Below, in pieces: positions 48,945-62,691 of a stretch of DNA of 64,000 nucleotides. The DNA lies in NCBI GenBank assembly GCA_023078555.1, contig CM041199.1, positions 8,747,315 through 8,811,314 on the forward strand, in the 5' to 3' direction. The notes below the pieces were generated by a model. It ran no database searches, was not told the DNA's origin, and saw only the letters and a list, made by a program, of their open reading frames with translations. The position numbers and the translations under genes were made by a program. Each line of letters begins with the position of its first letter. Positions within the stretch are counted from its first letter, which is position 1. The stretch is from Ulva prolifera. Taxonomy: Eukaryota > Chlorophyta > Ulvophyceae > Ulvales > Ulvaceae.

Positions 48945-51900
48945 CATGTTCGCGTAGAAACCAGGTGGCTTAAGCAACTCCCAAGCCAGTCTAGGCAACT
49001 CCCAAGCATGTTTGCGTAGAAACCTGGTCGCTTAAGCAACTCCCAAGGCTGTCTAGGCAACTCCCAAGCATGTCTAGTCTACTCGCAAGCATGTTTGCGT
49101 AGAAAACTGGTCGCTTAAGCAACTCCCAAGCCGGTCTAGGCAACTCCCAAACCTGTCTAGTCAACTCCTAAGCATGTTTGCGTAGAAACCTGGTGGCTTA
49201 AGCAACTCCCAAGCCTGTCTAGTCAACTCCCAAGCATGTTTGCGTAGAAACCAGGTGGCTTAAGCAACTCCCAAGCCCGTCTAGGCAACTCCCAAGCATG
49301 TTTGCGTAGAAACCTGGTCGCTTAAGCAACTCCTAAGCCAGTCTAGGCAACTCCCAAGCATGTCTACTCTACTCCCAAGCATGTTTGCGTAGACTCCAGG
49401 CGGCTTAAGCAACTCCCAAGCCCGTCTAGGCAACTCCCAAGCATATTTGCTTAGAAAGCTGGTCCCTTAAGCAACTCCCAAGCCCGTCTAGGCAACTCCC
49501 AAGCATAATTGCATAGATACCAGGTGGCTTAAGCAACTCCCAAGCCTGTCTACGCAACTCCCAAGCATGTCTAGTCAACTCCTCAGCATGTTTGCGTAGA
49601 AACAAAGTCGTTTTAGCAACTCCCAAGCATGTCTAGTCAACTCCCAAGCATAATTGCATAGATACCATGTGGCTTAAGCAACTCCCAAGCCTGTCTAGTC
49701 AAGTCCCAAGCATGTTCGCGTAGAAACCAGGTGGCTTAAGCAACTCCCAAGCCCGTCTAGGCAACTCCCAAGCATGTTTGCGTAGAAACCTGGTCGCTTA
49801 AGCAACTCCCAAGCCTGTCTAGGCAACTCCCAAGCATGTCTACTCAACTCCCAAGCATGTTTGCGTAGACTCCAGGCGGCTTAAGCAACTCCCAAGCCTG
49901 TCTAGGCAACTCCCAAGCATGTTTGCGTAGAAACCTGGTCGCTTAAGCAACTCCCAAGCCTGTCTAGGCAACTGCCAAGCCTGTCATGTAAAGTCCCAAG
50001 CATGTTTGCGTAGAAACCAGGTGGCTTAAGCAACTCCCAAGCCTGTCTAGGCAACTCCCAAGCATGTTTGCATAGATACCAGGTGGCTTAAGCAACTCCC
50101 AAGCCTGTCTAGTCAACTCCCAAGCATGTTTGCGTAGAAACCAGGTGGCTTAAGCAACTCCCAAGCCCGTCTAGGCAACTCCCAAGCATGTTTGCGTAGA
50201 AACCTGGTCGCTTAAGCAACTCCTAAGCCAGTCTAGGCAACTCCCAAGCATGTCTACTCAACTCCCAAGCATGTTTGCGTAGACTCCAGGCGGCTTAAGC
50301 AACTCCCAAGCCCGTCTAGGCAACTCCCAAGCATATTTGCTTAGAAAGCTGGTCCCTTAAGCAACTCCCAAGCCCGTCTAGGCAACTCCCAAGCATAATT
50401 GCATAGATACCAGGTGGCTTAAGCAACTCCCAAGCCTGTCTACGCAACTCCCAAGCATGTCTAGTCAACTCCTCAGCATGTTTGCGTAGAAACAAAGTCG
50501 TTTTAGCAACTCCCAAGCATGTCTAGTCAACTCCCAAGCATAATTGCATAGATACCATGTGGCTTAAGCAACTCCCAAGCCTGTCTAGTCAAGTCCCAAG
50601 CATGTTCGCGTAGAAACCAGGTGGCTTAAGCAACTCCCAAGCCCGTCTAGGCAACTCCCAAGCATGTTTGCGTAGAAACCTGGTCGCTTAAGCAACTCCC
50701 AAGCCTGTCTAGGCAACTCCCAAGCATGTCTACTCAACTCCCAAGCATGTTTGCGTAGACTCCAGGCGGCTTAAGCAACTCCCAAGCCTGTCTAGGCAAC
50801 TCCCAAGCATGTTTGCGTAGAAACCTGGTCGCTTAAGCAACTCCCAAGCCTGTCTAGGCAACTGCCAAGCCTGTCTAGTCAAGTCCCAAGCATGTTTGCG
50901 TAGAAACCAGGTGGCTTAAGCAACTCCCAAGCCTGTCTAGGCAACTCCCAAGCATGTTTGCATAGATACCAGGTGGCTTAAGCAACTCCCAAGCCTGTCT
51001 AGTCAACTCCCAAGCATGTTTGCGTAGAAACCAGGTGGCTTAAGCAACTCCCAAGCCCGTCTAGGCAACTCCCAAGCATGTTTGCGTAGAAACCTGGTCG
51101 CTTAAGCAACTCCCAAGCCTGTCTAGGCAACTCCCAAGCATGTCTACTCAACTCCCAAGCATGTTTGCGTAGACTCCAGGCGGCTTAAGCAACTCCCAAG
51201 CCTGTCTAGGCAACTCCCAAGCATGTTTGCGTAGAAACCTGGTCGCTTAAGCAACTCCCAAGCCTGTCTAGGCAACTGCCAAGCCTGTCCTGTAAAGTCC
51301 CAAGCATGTTTGCGTAGAAACCAGGTGGCTTAAGCAACTCCCAAGCCTGTCTAGGCAACTCCCAAGCATGTTTGCATAGATACCAGGTGGCTTAAGCAAC
51401 TCCCAAGCCTGTCTAGTCAACTCCCAAGCATGTTTGCGTAGAAACCAGGTGGCTTAAGCAACTCCCAAGCCCGTCTAGGCAACTCCCAAGCATGTTTGCG
51501 TAGAAACCTGGTCGCGTAAGCAACTCCCAAGCCTGTCTAGGCAACTGCCAAGCCTGTCTAGTCAAGTCCCAAGCATGTTTGCGTAGAAACCAGGTGGCTT
51601 AAGCAACTCCCAAGCCTGTCTAGGCAACTCCCAAGCATGTTTGCGTAGAAACCAGGTGGCTTAAGCAACTCCCAAGCCTGTCTAGGCAACTCCCAAGCAT
51701 AATTGCATGGATACCAGGTGGCTTAAGCAACTCCCAAGCCTGTCTAGGCAACTCCCAAGCATGTCTACTCAACTCCCAAGCATGTTTGCGTAGACTCCAG
51801 GCGGCTTAAGCAACTCCCAAGCCTGTCTAGGCAACTCCCAAGCATGTTTGCGTAGAAACCTGGTCGCTTAAGCAACTCCCAAGCCTGTCTAGGCAAGTCC

Positions 51901-52028
51901 CAAGCATGTTCGCGTAGAAACCAGGTGGCTTAAGCAACTCCCAAGCCTGTCTAGGCAACTCCCAAGCATAATTGCATAGATACCAGGTGGCTTAAGCAAC
52001 TCCCAAGCCTGTCTAGTCAACACCCAAG
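48945..52028. repeat. Left copy of a 3,084-bp tandem duplication
   Basis: Odd units 49577 and 50467 recur at 52661 and 53551, and TCTACTCGC 49078 recurs at 52162. Differences seen include CCCGAGC (52148) and CCTATCTACG (53519) in the right copy, and GTCATGTAAAG (49983) and GGTCGCGTAAGC (51510) in the left. Confidence 0.82.
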
Positions 52029-55000
52029 CATGTTCGCGTAGAAACCAGGTGGCTTAAGCAACTCCCAAGCCTGTCTAGGCAACTCCCAAGCATGTTTGCG
52101 TAGAAACCTGGTCGCTTAAGCAACTCCCAAGGCTGTCTAGGCAACTCCCGAGCATGTCTAGTCTACTCGCAAGCATGTTTGCGTAGAAACCTGGTCGCTT
52201 AAGCAACTCCCAAGCCGGTCTAGGCAACTCCCAAACCTGTCTAGTCAACTCCTAAGCATGTTTGCGTAGAAACCTGGTGGCTTAAGCAACTCCCAAGCCT
52301 GTCTAGTCAACTCCCAAGCATGTTTGCGTAGAAACCAGGTGGCTTAAGCAACTCCCAAGCCCGTCTAGGCAACTCCCAAGCATGTTTGCGTAGAAACCTG
52401 GTCGCTTAAGCAACTCCTAAGCCAGTCTAGGCAACTCCCAAGCATGTCTACTCTACTCCCAAGCATGTTTGCGTAGACTCCAGGCGGCTTAAGCAACTCC
52501 CAAGCCCGTCTAGGCAACTCCCAAGCATATTTGCTTAGAAAGCTGGTCCCTTAAGCAACTCCCAAGCCCGTCTAGGCAACTCCCAAGCATAATTGCATAG
52601 ATACCAGGTGGCTTAAGCAACTCCCAAGCCTGTCTACGCAACTCCCAAGCATGTCTAGTCAACTCCTCAGCATGTTTGCGTAGAAACAAAGTCGTTTTAG
52701 CAACTCCCAAGCATGTCTAGTCAACTCCCAAGCATAATTGCATAGATACCATGTGGCTTAAGCAACTCCCAAGCCTGTCTAGTCAAGTCCCAAGCATGTT
52801 CGCGTAGAAACCAGGTGGCTTAAGCAACTCCCAAGCCCGTCTAGGCAACTCCCAAGCATGTTTGCGTAGAAACCTGGTCGCTTAAGCAACTCCCAAGCCT
52901 GTCTAGGCAACTCCCAAGCATGTCTACTCAACTCCCAAGCATGTTTGCGTAGACTCCAGGCGGCTTAAGCAACTCCCAAGCCTGTCTAGGCAACTCCCAA
53001 GCATGTTTGCGTAGAAACCTGGTCGCTTAAGCAACTCCCAAGCCTGTCTAGGCAACTGCCAAGCCTGTCCTGTAAAGTCCCAAGCATGTTTGCGTAGAAA
53101 CCAGGTGGCTTAAGCAACTCCCAAGCCTGTCTAGGCAACTCCCAAGCATGTTTGCATAGATACCAGGTGGCTTAAGCAACTCCCAAGCCTGTCTAGTCAA
53201 CTCCCAAGCATGTTTGCGTAGAAACCAGGTGGCTTAAGCAACTCCCAAGCCCGTCTAGGCAACTCCCAAGCATGTTTGCGTAGAAACCTGGTCGCTTAAG
53301 CAACTCCTAAGCCAGTCTAGGCAACTCCCAAGCATGTCTACTCAACTCCCAAGCATGTTTGCGTAGACTCCAGGCGGCTTAAGCAACTCCCAAGCCCGTC
53401 TAGGCAACTCCCAAGCATATTTGCTTAGAAAGCTGGTCCCTTAAGCAACTCCCAAGCCCGTCTAGGCAACTCCCAAGCATAATTGCATAGATACCAGGTG
53501 GCTTAAGCAACTCCCAAGCCTATCTACGCAACTCCCAAGCATGTCTAGTCAACTCCTCAGCATGTTTGCGTAGAAACAAAGTCGTTTTAGCAACTCCCAA
53601 GCATGTCTAGTCAACTCCCAAGCATAATTGCATAGATACCATGTGGCTTAAGCAACTCCCAAGCCTGTCTAGTCAAGTCCCAAGCATGTTCGCGTAGAAA
53701 CCAGGTGGCTTAAGCAACTCCCAAGCCCGTCTAGGCAACTCCCAAGCATGTTTGCGTAGAAACCTGGTCGCTTAAGCAACTCCCAAGCCTGTCTAGGCAA
53801 CTCCCAAGCATGTCTACTCAACTCCCAAGCATGTTTGCGTAGACTCCAGGCGGCTTAAGCAACTCCCAAGCCTGTCTAGGCAACTCCCAAGCATGTTTGC
53901 GTAGAAACCTGGTCGCTTAAGCAACTCCCAAGCCTGTCTAGGCAACTGCCAAGCCTGTCTAGTCAAGTCCCAAGCATGTTTGCGTAGAAACCAGGTGGCT
54001 TAAGCAACTCCCAAGCCTGTCTAGGCAACTCCCAAGCATGTTTGCATAGATACCAGGTGGCTTAAGCAACTCCCAAGCCTGTATAGTCAACTCCCAAGCA
54101 TGTTTGCGTAGAAACCAGGTGGCTTAAGCAACTCCCAAGCCCGTCTAGGCAACTCCCAAGCATGTTTGCGTAGAAACCTGGTCGCTTAAGCAACTCCCAA
54201 GCCTGTCTAGGCAACTCCCAAGCATGTCTACTCAACTCCCAAGCATGTTTGCGTAGACTCCAGGCGGCTTAAGCAACTCCCAAGCCTGTCTAGGCAACTC
54301 CCAAGCATGTTTGCGTAGAAACCTGGTCGCTTAAGCAACTCCCAAGCCTGTCTAGGCAACTGCCAAGCCTGTCCTGTAAAGTCCCAAGCATGTTTGCGTA
54401 GAAACCAGGTGGCTTAAGCAACTCCCAAGCCTGTCTAGGCAACTCCCAAGCATGTTTGCATAGATACCAGGTGGCTTAAGCAACTCCCAAGCCTGTCTAG
54501 TCAACTCCCAAGCATGTTTGCGTAGAAACCAGGTGGCTTAAGCAACTCCCAAGCCCGTCTAGGCAACTCCCAAGCATGTTTGCGTAGAAACCTGGTCGCT
54601 TAAGCAACTCCCAAGCCTGTCTAGGCAACTGCCAAGCCTGTCTAGTCAAGTCCCAAGCATGTTTGCGTAGAAACCAGGTGGCTTAAGCAACTCCCAAGCC
54701 TGTCTAGGCAACTCCCAAGCATGTTTGCGTAGAAACCAGGTGGCTTAAGCAACTCCCAAGCCTGTCTAGGCAACTCCCAAGCATAATTGCATGGATACCA
54801 GGTGGCTTAAGCAACTCCCAAGCCTGTCTAGGCAACTCCCAAGCATGTCTACTCAACTCCCAAGCATGTTTGCGTAGACTCCAGGCGGCTTAAGCAACTC
54901 CCAAGCCTGTCTAGGCAACTCCCAAGCATGTTTGCGTAGAAACCTGGTCGCTTAAGCAACTCCCAAGCCTGTCTAGGCAAGTCCCAAGCATGTTCGCGTA

Positions 55001-55112
55001 GAAACCAGGTGGCTTAAGCAACTCCCAAGCCTGTCTAGGCAACTCCCAAGCATAATTGCATAGATACCAGGTGGCTTAAGCAACTCCCAAGCCTGTCTAG
55101 TCAACGCCCAAG
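52029..55112. repeat. Right copy of the 3,084-bp tandem duplication
   Basis: Collinear with the left copy to about 55104, where TCAACACCC faces TCAACGCCC. Contains cassettes at 52661 and 53551, then none until 55455. The ~1.9 kb cassette-free stretch is ordinary 62/83-bp units. Confidence 0.8.
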
Positions 55113-57150
55113 CATGTTTGCGTAGAAACCAGGTGGCTTAAGCAACTCCCAAGCCCGTCTAGGCAACTCCCAAGCATGTTTGCGTAGAATCCTGGTCGCT
55201 TAAGCAACTCCCAAGCCTGTCTAGGCAACTCCCAAGCCTGTCTAGTCAACTCCCAAGCATGTTTGCGTAGAAACCTGGTGGCTTAAGCAACTCCCAAGCC
55301 CGTCTAGGCAACTCCCAAGCATATTTGCTTAGAAAGCTGGTCGCTTAAGCAACTCCCAAGCCCGTCTAGGCAACTCCCAAGCATAATTGCATAGATACCA
55401 GGTGGCTTAAGCAACTCCCAAGCCTGTCTACGCAACTCTCAAGCATGTCTAGTCAACTCCTCAGCATGTTTGCGTAGAAACAAAGTCGTTTTAGCAACTC
55501 CCAAGCATGTCTAGTCAACTCCCAAGCATAATTGCATAGATACCATGTGGCTTAAGCAACTTCCAAGCCTGTCTAGTCAAGTCCCAAGCATATTTGCGTA
55601 GAAACCAGGTGGCTTAAGCAACTCCCAAGCCTGTCTAGGCAACTCCCAAGCATGTTTGCGTAGAATCCTGGTCGCTTAAGCAACTCCCAAGCCTGTCTAG
55701 GCAACTCCCAAGCCTGTCTAGTCAACTCCCAAGCATGTTTGCGTAGAAACCTGGTGGCTTAAGCAACTCCCAAGCCTGTCTACGCAACTCCCAAGCATGT
55801 CTAGTCAACTCCCAAGCATGTTTGCGTAGAAACCTGGTGGCTTAAGCAACTCCCAAGCCTGTCTAGGCAACTCCCAAGCATGTTTGCGTAGAATCCTGGT
55901 CGCTTAAGCAACTCCCAAGCCTGTCTAGGCAACTCCCAAGCCTGTCTAGTCAACTCCCAAGCATGTTTGCGTAGAATCCTGGTCGCTTAAGCAACTCCCA
56001 AGCCTGTCTAGGCAACTCCCAAGCCTGTCTAGTCAACTCCCAAGCATGTTTGCGTAGAAACCTGGTGGCTTAAGCAACTCCCAAGCCCGTCTAGGCAACT
56101 CCCAAGCATATTTGCTTAGAAAGCTGGTCGCTTAAGCAACTCCCAAGCCCGTCTAGGCAACTCCCAAGCATATTTGCTTAGAAAGCTGGTCGCTTAAGCA
56201 ACTCCCAAGCCCGTCTAGGCAACTCTCAAGCATAATTGCATAGATACCAGGTGGCTTAAGCAACTCCCAAGCCTGTCTACGCAACTCTCAAGCATGTCTA
56301 GTCAACTCCTCAGCATGTTTGCGTAGAAACAAAGTCGTTTTAGCAACTCCCAAGCATGTCTAGTCAACTCCCAAGCATAATTGCATAGATACCAGGTGGC
56401 TTAAGCAACTCCCAAGCCTGTCTAGGCAACTCCCAAGCCTGTCTAGTCAACTCCCAAGCATGTTTGCGTAGAAACCTGGTGGCTTAAGCAACTCCCAAGC
56501 CCGTCTAGGCAACTCCCAAGCATAATTGCATAGATACCAGGTGGCTTAAGCAACTCCCAAGCCTGTCTACGCAACTCCCAAGCATGTCTAGTCAACTCCT
56601 CAGCATGTTTGCGTAGAAACAAAGTCGTTTTAGCAACTCCCAAGCATGTCTAGTCAACTCCCAAGCATAATTGCATAGATACCATGTGGCTTAAGCAACT
56701 CCCAAGCCTGTCTAGTCAAGTCCCAAGCATGTTCGCGTAGAAACCAGGTGGCTTAAGCAACTCCCAAGCCCGTCTAGGCAACTCCCAAGCATGTTTGCGT
56801 AGAAACCTGGTCGCTTAAGCAACTCCCAAGCCTGTCTAGGCAACTCCCAAGCATGTCTACTCAACTCCCAAGCATGTTTGCGTAGACTCCAGGCGGCTTA
56901 AGCAACTCCCAAGCCTGTCTAGGCAACTCCCAAGCATGTTTGCGTAGAAACCTGGTCGCTTAAGCAACTCCCAAGCCTGTCTAGGCAACTGCCAAGCCTG
57001 TCTAGTCAAGTCCCAAGCATGTTTGCGTAGAAACCAGGTGGCTTAAGCAACTCCCAAGCCTGTCTAGGCAACTCCCAAGCATGTTTGCATAGATACCAGG
57101 TGGCTTAAGCAACTCCCAAGCCTGTCTAGTCAACTCCCAAGCATGTTTGC
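55113..57150. repeat. Scrambled short-repeat block with AGAATCCTGG and CATATTTGCTTAG units
   Basis: Local repeats of about 124 bp (two 41-mers and two 21-mers) recur at about 55640-56060, with the AGAATCCTGG variant near 55186, 55663, 55890 and 55973. Two CATATTTGCTTAGAAAG units lie 62 bp apart at about 56106 and 56168. Cassettes at 55455, 56304 and 56594. Confidence 0.72.
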
Positions 57151-59923
57151 GTAGAAACCAGGTGGCTTAAGCAACTCCCAAGCCCGTCTAGGCAACTCCC
57201 AAGCATGTTTGCGTAGAAACCTGGTCGCTTAAGCAACTCCCAAGCCTGTCTAGGCAACTCCCAAGCATGTCTACTCAACTCCCAAGCATGTTTGCGTAGA
57301 CTCCAGGCGGCTTAAGCAACTCCCAAGCCTGTCTAGGCAACTCCCAAGCATGTTTGCGTAGAAACCTGGTCGCTTAAGCAACTCCCAAGCCTGTCTAGGC
57401 AACTGCCAAGCCTGTCCTGTAAAGTCCCAAGCATGTTTGCGTAGAAACCAGGTGGCTTAAGCAACTCCCAAGCCTGTCTAGGCAACTCCCAAGCATGTTT
57501 GCATAGATACCAGGTGGCTTAAGCAACTCCCAAGCCTGTCTAGTCAACTCCCAAGCATGTTTGCGTAGAAACCAGGTGGCTTAAGCAACTCCCAAGCCCG
57601 TCTAGGCAACTCCCAAGCATGTTTGCGTAGAAACCTGGTCGCTTAAGCAACTCCCAAGCCTGTCTAGGCAACTGCCAAGCCTGTCTAGTCAAGTCCCAAG
57701 CATGTTTGCGTAGAAACCAGGTGGCTTAAGCAACTCCCAAGCCTGTCTAGGCAACTCCCAAGCATGTTTGCGTAGAAACCAGGTGGCTTAAGCAACTCCC
57801 AAGCCTGTCTAGGCAACTCCCAAGCATAATTGCATGGATACCAGGTGGCTTAAGCAACTCCCAAGCCTGTCTAGGCAACTCCCAAGCATGTCTACTCAAC
57901 TCCCAAGCATGTTTGCGTAGACTCCAGGCGGCTTAAGCAACTCCCAAGCCTGTCTAGGCAACTCCCAAGCATGTTTGCGTAGAAACCTGGTCGCTTAAGC
58001 AACTCCCAAGCCTGTCTAGGCAAGTCCCAAGCATGTTCGCGTAGAAACCAGGTGGCTTAAGCAACTCCCAAGCCTGTCTAGGCAACTCCCAAGCATAATT
58101 GCATAGATACCAGGTGGCTTAAGCAACTCCCAAGCCTGTCTAGTCAACGCCCAAGCATGTTTGCGTAGAAACCAGGTGGCTTAAGCAACTCCCAAGCCCG
58201 TCTAGGCAACTCCCAAGCATGTTTGCGTAGAATCCTGGTCGCTTAAGCAACTCCCAAGCCTGTCTAGGCAACTCCCAAGCCTGTCTAGTCAACTCCCAAG
58301 CATGTTTGCGTAGAAACCTGGTGGCTTAAGCAACTCCCAAGCCCGTCTAGGCAACTCCCAAGCATATTTGCTTAGAAAGCTGGTCGCTTAAGCAACTCCC
58401 AAGCCCGTCTAGGCAACTCCCAAGCATAATTGCATAGATACCAGGTGGCTTAAGCAACTCCCAAGCCTGTCTACGCAACTCTCAAGCATGTCTAGTCAAC
58501 TCCTCAGCATGTTTGCGTAGAAACAAAGTCGTTTTAGCAACTCCCAAGCATGTCTAGTCAACTCCCAAGCATAATTGCATAGATACCATGTGGCTTAAGC
58601 AACTTCCAAGCCTGTCTAGTCAAGTCCCAAGCATATTTGCGTAGAAACCAGGTGGCTTAAGCAACTCCCAAGCCTGTCTAGGCAACTCCCAAGCATAATT
58701 GCATAGATACCAGGTGGCTTAAGCAACTCCCAAGCCTGTCTACGCAACTCCCAAGCATGTCTAGTCAACTCCTCAGCATGTTTGCGTAGAAACAAAGTCG
58801 TTATAGCAACTCCCAAGCATGTCTAGTCAACTCCCAAGCATAATTGCATAGATACCATGTGGCTTAAGCAACTTCCAAGCCTGTCTAGTCAAGTCCCAAG
58901 CATATTTGCGTAGAAACCAGGTGGCTTAAGCAACTCCCAAGCCTGTCTAGTCAACTCCCAAGCATAATTGCATAGATACCATGTGGCTTAAGCAACTTCC
59001 AAGCCTGTCTAGTCAAGTCCCAAGCATATTTGCGTATAAACCAGGTGGCTTAAGCAACTCCCAAGCCTGTCTAGGCAACTCCCAAGCATAATTGCATAGA
59101 TACCATGTGGCTTAAGCAACTTCCAAGCCTGTCTAGTCAAGTCCCAAGCATGTTCGCGTAGAAACCAGGTGGCTTAAGCAACTCCCAAGCCTGTCTAGGC
59201 AACTCCCAAGCATAATTGCATAGATACCAGGTGGCTTAAGCAACTCCCAAGCCTGTCTAGTCAACGCCCAAGCATGTTTGCGTAGAAACCAGGTGGCTTA
59301 AGCAACTCCCAAGCCCGTCTAGGCAACTCCCAAGCATGTTTGCGTAGAATCCTGGTCGCTTAAGCAACTCCCAAGCCTGTCTAGGCAACTCCCAAGCCTG
59401 TCTAGTCAACTCCCAAGCATGTTTGCGTAGAAACCTGGTGGCTTAAGCAACTCCCAAGCCCGTCTAGGCAACTCCCAAGCATATTTGCTTAGAAAGCTGG
59501 TCGCTTAAGCAACTCCCAAGCCCGTCTAGGCAACTCCCAAGCATAATTGCATAGATACCAGGTGGCTTAAGCAACTCCCAAGCCTGTCTACGCAACTCTC
59601 AAGCATGTCTAGTCAACTCCTCAGCATGTTTGCGTAGAAACAAAGTCGTTTTAGCAACTCCCAAGCATGTCTAGTCAACTCCCAAGCATAATTGCATAGA
59701 TACCAGGTGGCTTAAGCAACTCCCAAGCCTGTCTAGGCAACTCCCAAGCATGTTTGCGTAGAAACCTGGTCGCTTAAGCAACTCCCAAGCCTGTCTAGGC
59801 AACTCCCAAGCCTGTCTAGTCAACTCCCAAGCATGTTTGCGTAGAAACCTGGTGGCTTAAGCAACTCCCAAGCCCGTCTAGGCAACTCCCAAGCATGTCT
59901 ACTCAAGTCCCAAGCATGTTTGC
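57151..59923. repeat. Left copy of a 2,773-bp tandem duplication
   Basis: Odd units 58498, 58767 and 59615 recur at 61271, 61540 and 62388. The CCTGTCCTGTAAAG variant is at 57411 and 60184. The single-base change GTCGTTATAGC in the odd unit is at 58767 and 61540 only, marking this pair as descended from one copy. 2773 equals 41 62-bp units plus eleven 21-bp subunits. Confidence 0.83.
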
Positions 59924-62691
59924 GTAGAAACCTGGTGGCTTAAGCAACTCCCAAGCCCGTCTAGGCAACTCCCAAGCATGTTTGCGTAGAAACCTGGTCG
60001 CTTAAGCAACTCCCAAGCCTGTCTAGGCAACTCCCAAGCATGTCTACTCAACTCCCAAGCATGTTTGCGTAGACTCCAGGCGGCTTAAGCAACTCCCAAG
60101 CCTGTCTAGGCAACTCCCAAGCATGTTTGCGTAGAAACCTGGTCGCTTAAGCAACTCCCAAGCCTGTCTAGGCAACTGCCAAGCCTGTCCTGTAAAGTCC
60201 CAAGCATGTTTGCGTAGAAACCAGGTGGCTTAAGCAACTCCCAAGCCTGTCTAGGCAACTCCCAAGCATGTTTGCATAGATACCAGGTGGCTTAAGCAAC
60301 TCCCAAGCCTGTCTAGTCAACTCCCAAGCATGTTTGCGTAGAAACCAGGTGGCTTAAGCAACTCCCAAGCCCGTCTAGGCAACTCCCAAGCATGTTTGCG
60401 TAGAAACCTGGTCGCTTAAGCAACTCCCAAGCCTGTCTAGGCAACTGCCAAGCCTGTCTAGTCAAGTCCCAAGCATGTTTGCGTAGAAACCAGGTGGCTT
60501 AAGCAACTCCCAAGCCTGTCTAGGCAACTCCCAAGCATGTTTGCGTAGAAACCAGGTGGCTTAAGCAACTCCCAAGCCTGTCTAGGCAACTCCCAAGCAT
60601 AATTGCATGGATACCAGGTGGCTTAAGCAACTCCCAAGCCTGTCTAGGCAACTCCCAAGCATGTCTACTCAACTCCCAAGCATGTTTGCGTAGACTCCAG
60701 GCGGCTTAAGCAACTCCCAAGCCTGTCTAGGCAACTCCCAAGCATGTTTGCGTAGAAACCTGGTCGCTTAAGCAACTCCCAAGCCTGTCTAGGCAAGTCC
60801 CAAGCATGTTCGCGTAGAAACCAGGTGGCTTAAGCAACTCCCAAGCCTGTCTAGGCAACTCCCAAGCATAATTGCATAGATACCAGGTGGCTTAAGCAAC
60901 TCCCAAGCCTGTCTAGTCAACGCCCAAGCATGTTTGCGTAGAAACCAGGTGGCTTAAGCAACTCCCAAGCCCGTCTAGGCAACTCCCAAGCATGTTTGCG
61001 TAGAATCCTGGTCGCTTAAGCAACTCCCAAGCCTGTCTAGGCAACTCCCAAGCCTGTCTAGTCAACTCCCAAGCATGTTTGCGTAGAAACCTGGTGGCTT
61101 AAGCAACTCCCAAGCCCGTCTAGGCAACTCCCAAGCATATTTGCTTAGAAAGCTGGTCGCTTAAGCAACTCCCAAGCCCGTCTAGGCAACTCCCAAGCAT
61201 AATTGCATAGATACCAGGTGGCTTAAGCAACTCCCAAGCCTGTCTACGCAACTCTCAAGCATGTCTAGTCAACTCCTCAGCATGTTTGCGTAGAAACAAA
61301 GTCGTTTTAGCAACTCCCAAGCATGTCTAGTCAACTCCCAAGCATAATTGCATAGATACCATGTGGCTTAAGCAACTTCCAAGCCTGTCTAGTCAAGTCC
61401 CAAGCATATTTGCGTAGAAACCAGGTGGCTTAAGCAACTCCCAAGCCTGTCTAGGCAACTCCCAAGCATAATTGCATAGATACCAGGTGGCTTAAGCAAC
61501 TCCCAAGCCTGTCTACGCAACTCCCAAGCATGTCTAGTCAACTCCTCAGCATGTTTGCGTAGAAACAAAGTCGTTATAGCAACTCCCAAGCATGTCTAGT
61601 CAACTCCCAAGCATAATTGCATAGATACCATGTGGCTTAAGCAACTTCCAAGCCTGTCTAGTCAAGTCCCAAGCATATTTGCGTAGAAACCAGGTGGCTT
61701 AAGCAACTCCCAAGCCTGTCTAGTCAACTCCCAAGCATAATTGCATAGATACCATGTGGCTTAAGCAACTTCCAAGCCTGTCTAGTCAAGTCCCAAGCAT
61801 ATTTGCGTATAAACCAGGTGGCTTAAGCAACTCCCAAGCCTGTCTAGGCAACTCCCAAGCATAATTGCATAGATACCATGTGGCTTAAGCAACTTCCAAG
61901 CCTGTCTAGTCAAGTCCCAAGCATGTTCGCGTAGAAACCAGGTGGCTTAAGCAACTCCCAAGCCTGTCTAGGCAACTCCCAAGCATAATTGCATAGATAC
62001 CAGGTGGCTTAAGCAACTCCCAAGCCTGTCTAGTCAACGCCCAAGCATGTTTGCGTAGAAACCAGGTGGCTTAAGCAACTCCCAAGCCCGTCTAGGCAAC
62101 TCCCAAGCATGTTTGCGTAGAATCCTGGTCGCTTAAGCAACTCCCAAGCCTGTCTAGGCAACTCCCAAGCCTGTCTAGTCAACTCCCAAGCATGTTTGCG
62201 TAGAAACCTGGTGGCTTAAGCAACTCCCAAGCCCGTCTAGGCAACTCCCAAGCATATTTGCTTAGAAAGCTGGTCGCTTAAGCAACTCCCAAGCCCGTCT
62301 AGGCAACTCCCAAGCATAATTGCATAGATACCAGGTGGCTTAAGCAACTCCCAAGCCTGTCTACGCAACTCTCAAGCATGTCTAGTCAACTCCTCAGCAT
62401 GTTTGCGTAGAAACAAAGTCGTTTTAGCAACTCCCAAGCATGTCTAGTCAACTCCCAAGCATAATTGCATAGATACCAGGTGGCTTAAGCAACTCCCAAG
62501 CCTGTCTAGGCAACTCCCAAGCATGTTTGCGTAGAAACCTGGTCGCTTAAGCAACTCCCAAGCCTGTCTAGGCAACTCCCAAGCCTGTCTAGTCAACTCC
62601 CAAGCATGTTTGCGTAGAAACCTGGTGGCTTAAGCAACTCCCAAGCCCGTCTAGGCAACTCCCAAGCATGTCTACTCAAGTCCCAAGCATA
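59924..62691. repeat. Right copy of the 2,773-bp tandem duplication
   Basis: Ends near 62690, where CATATTTGCG faces CATGTTTGCG of the left copy. The run of short repeats at 61588-61920, with ATACCATGTGG and AACTTCCAAGCC, matches 58815-59147 in the left copy. Confidence 0.82.
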
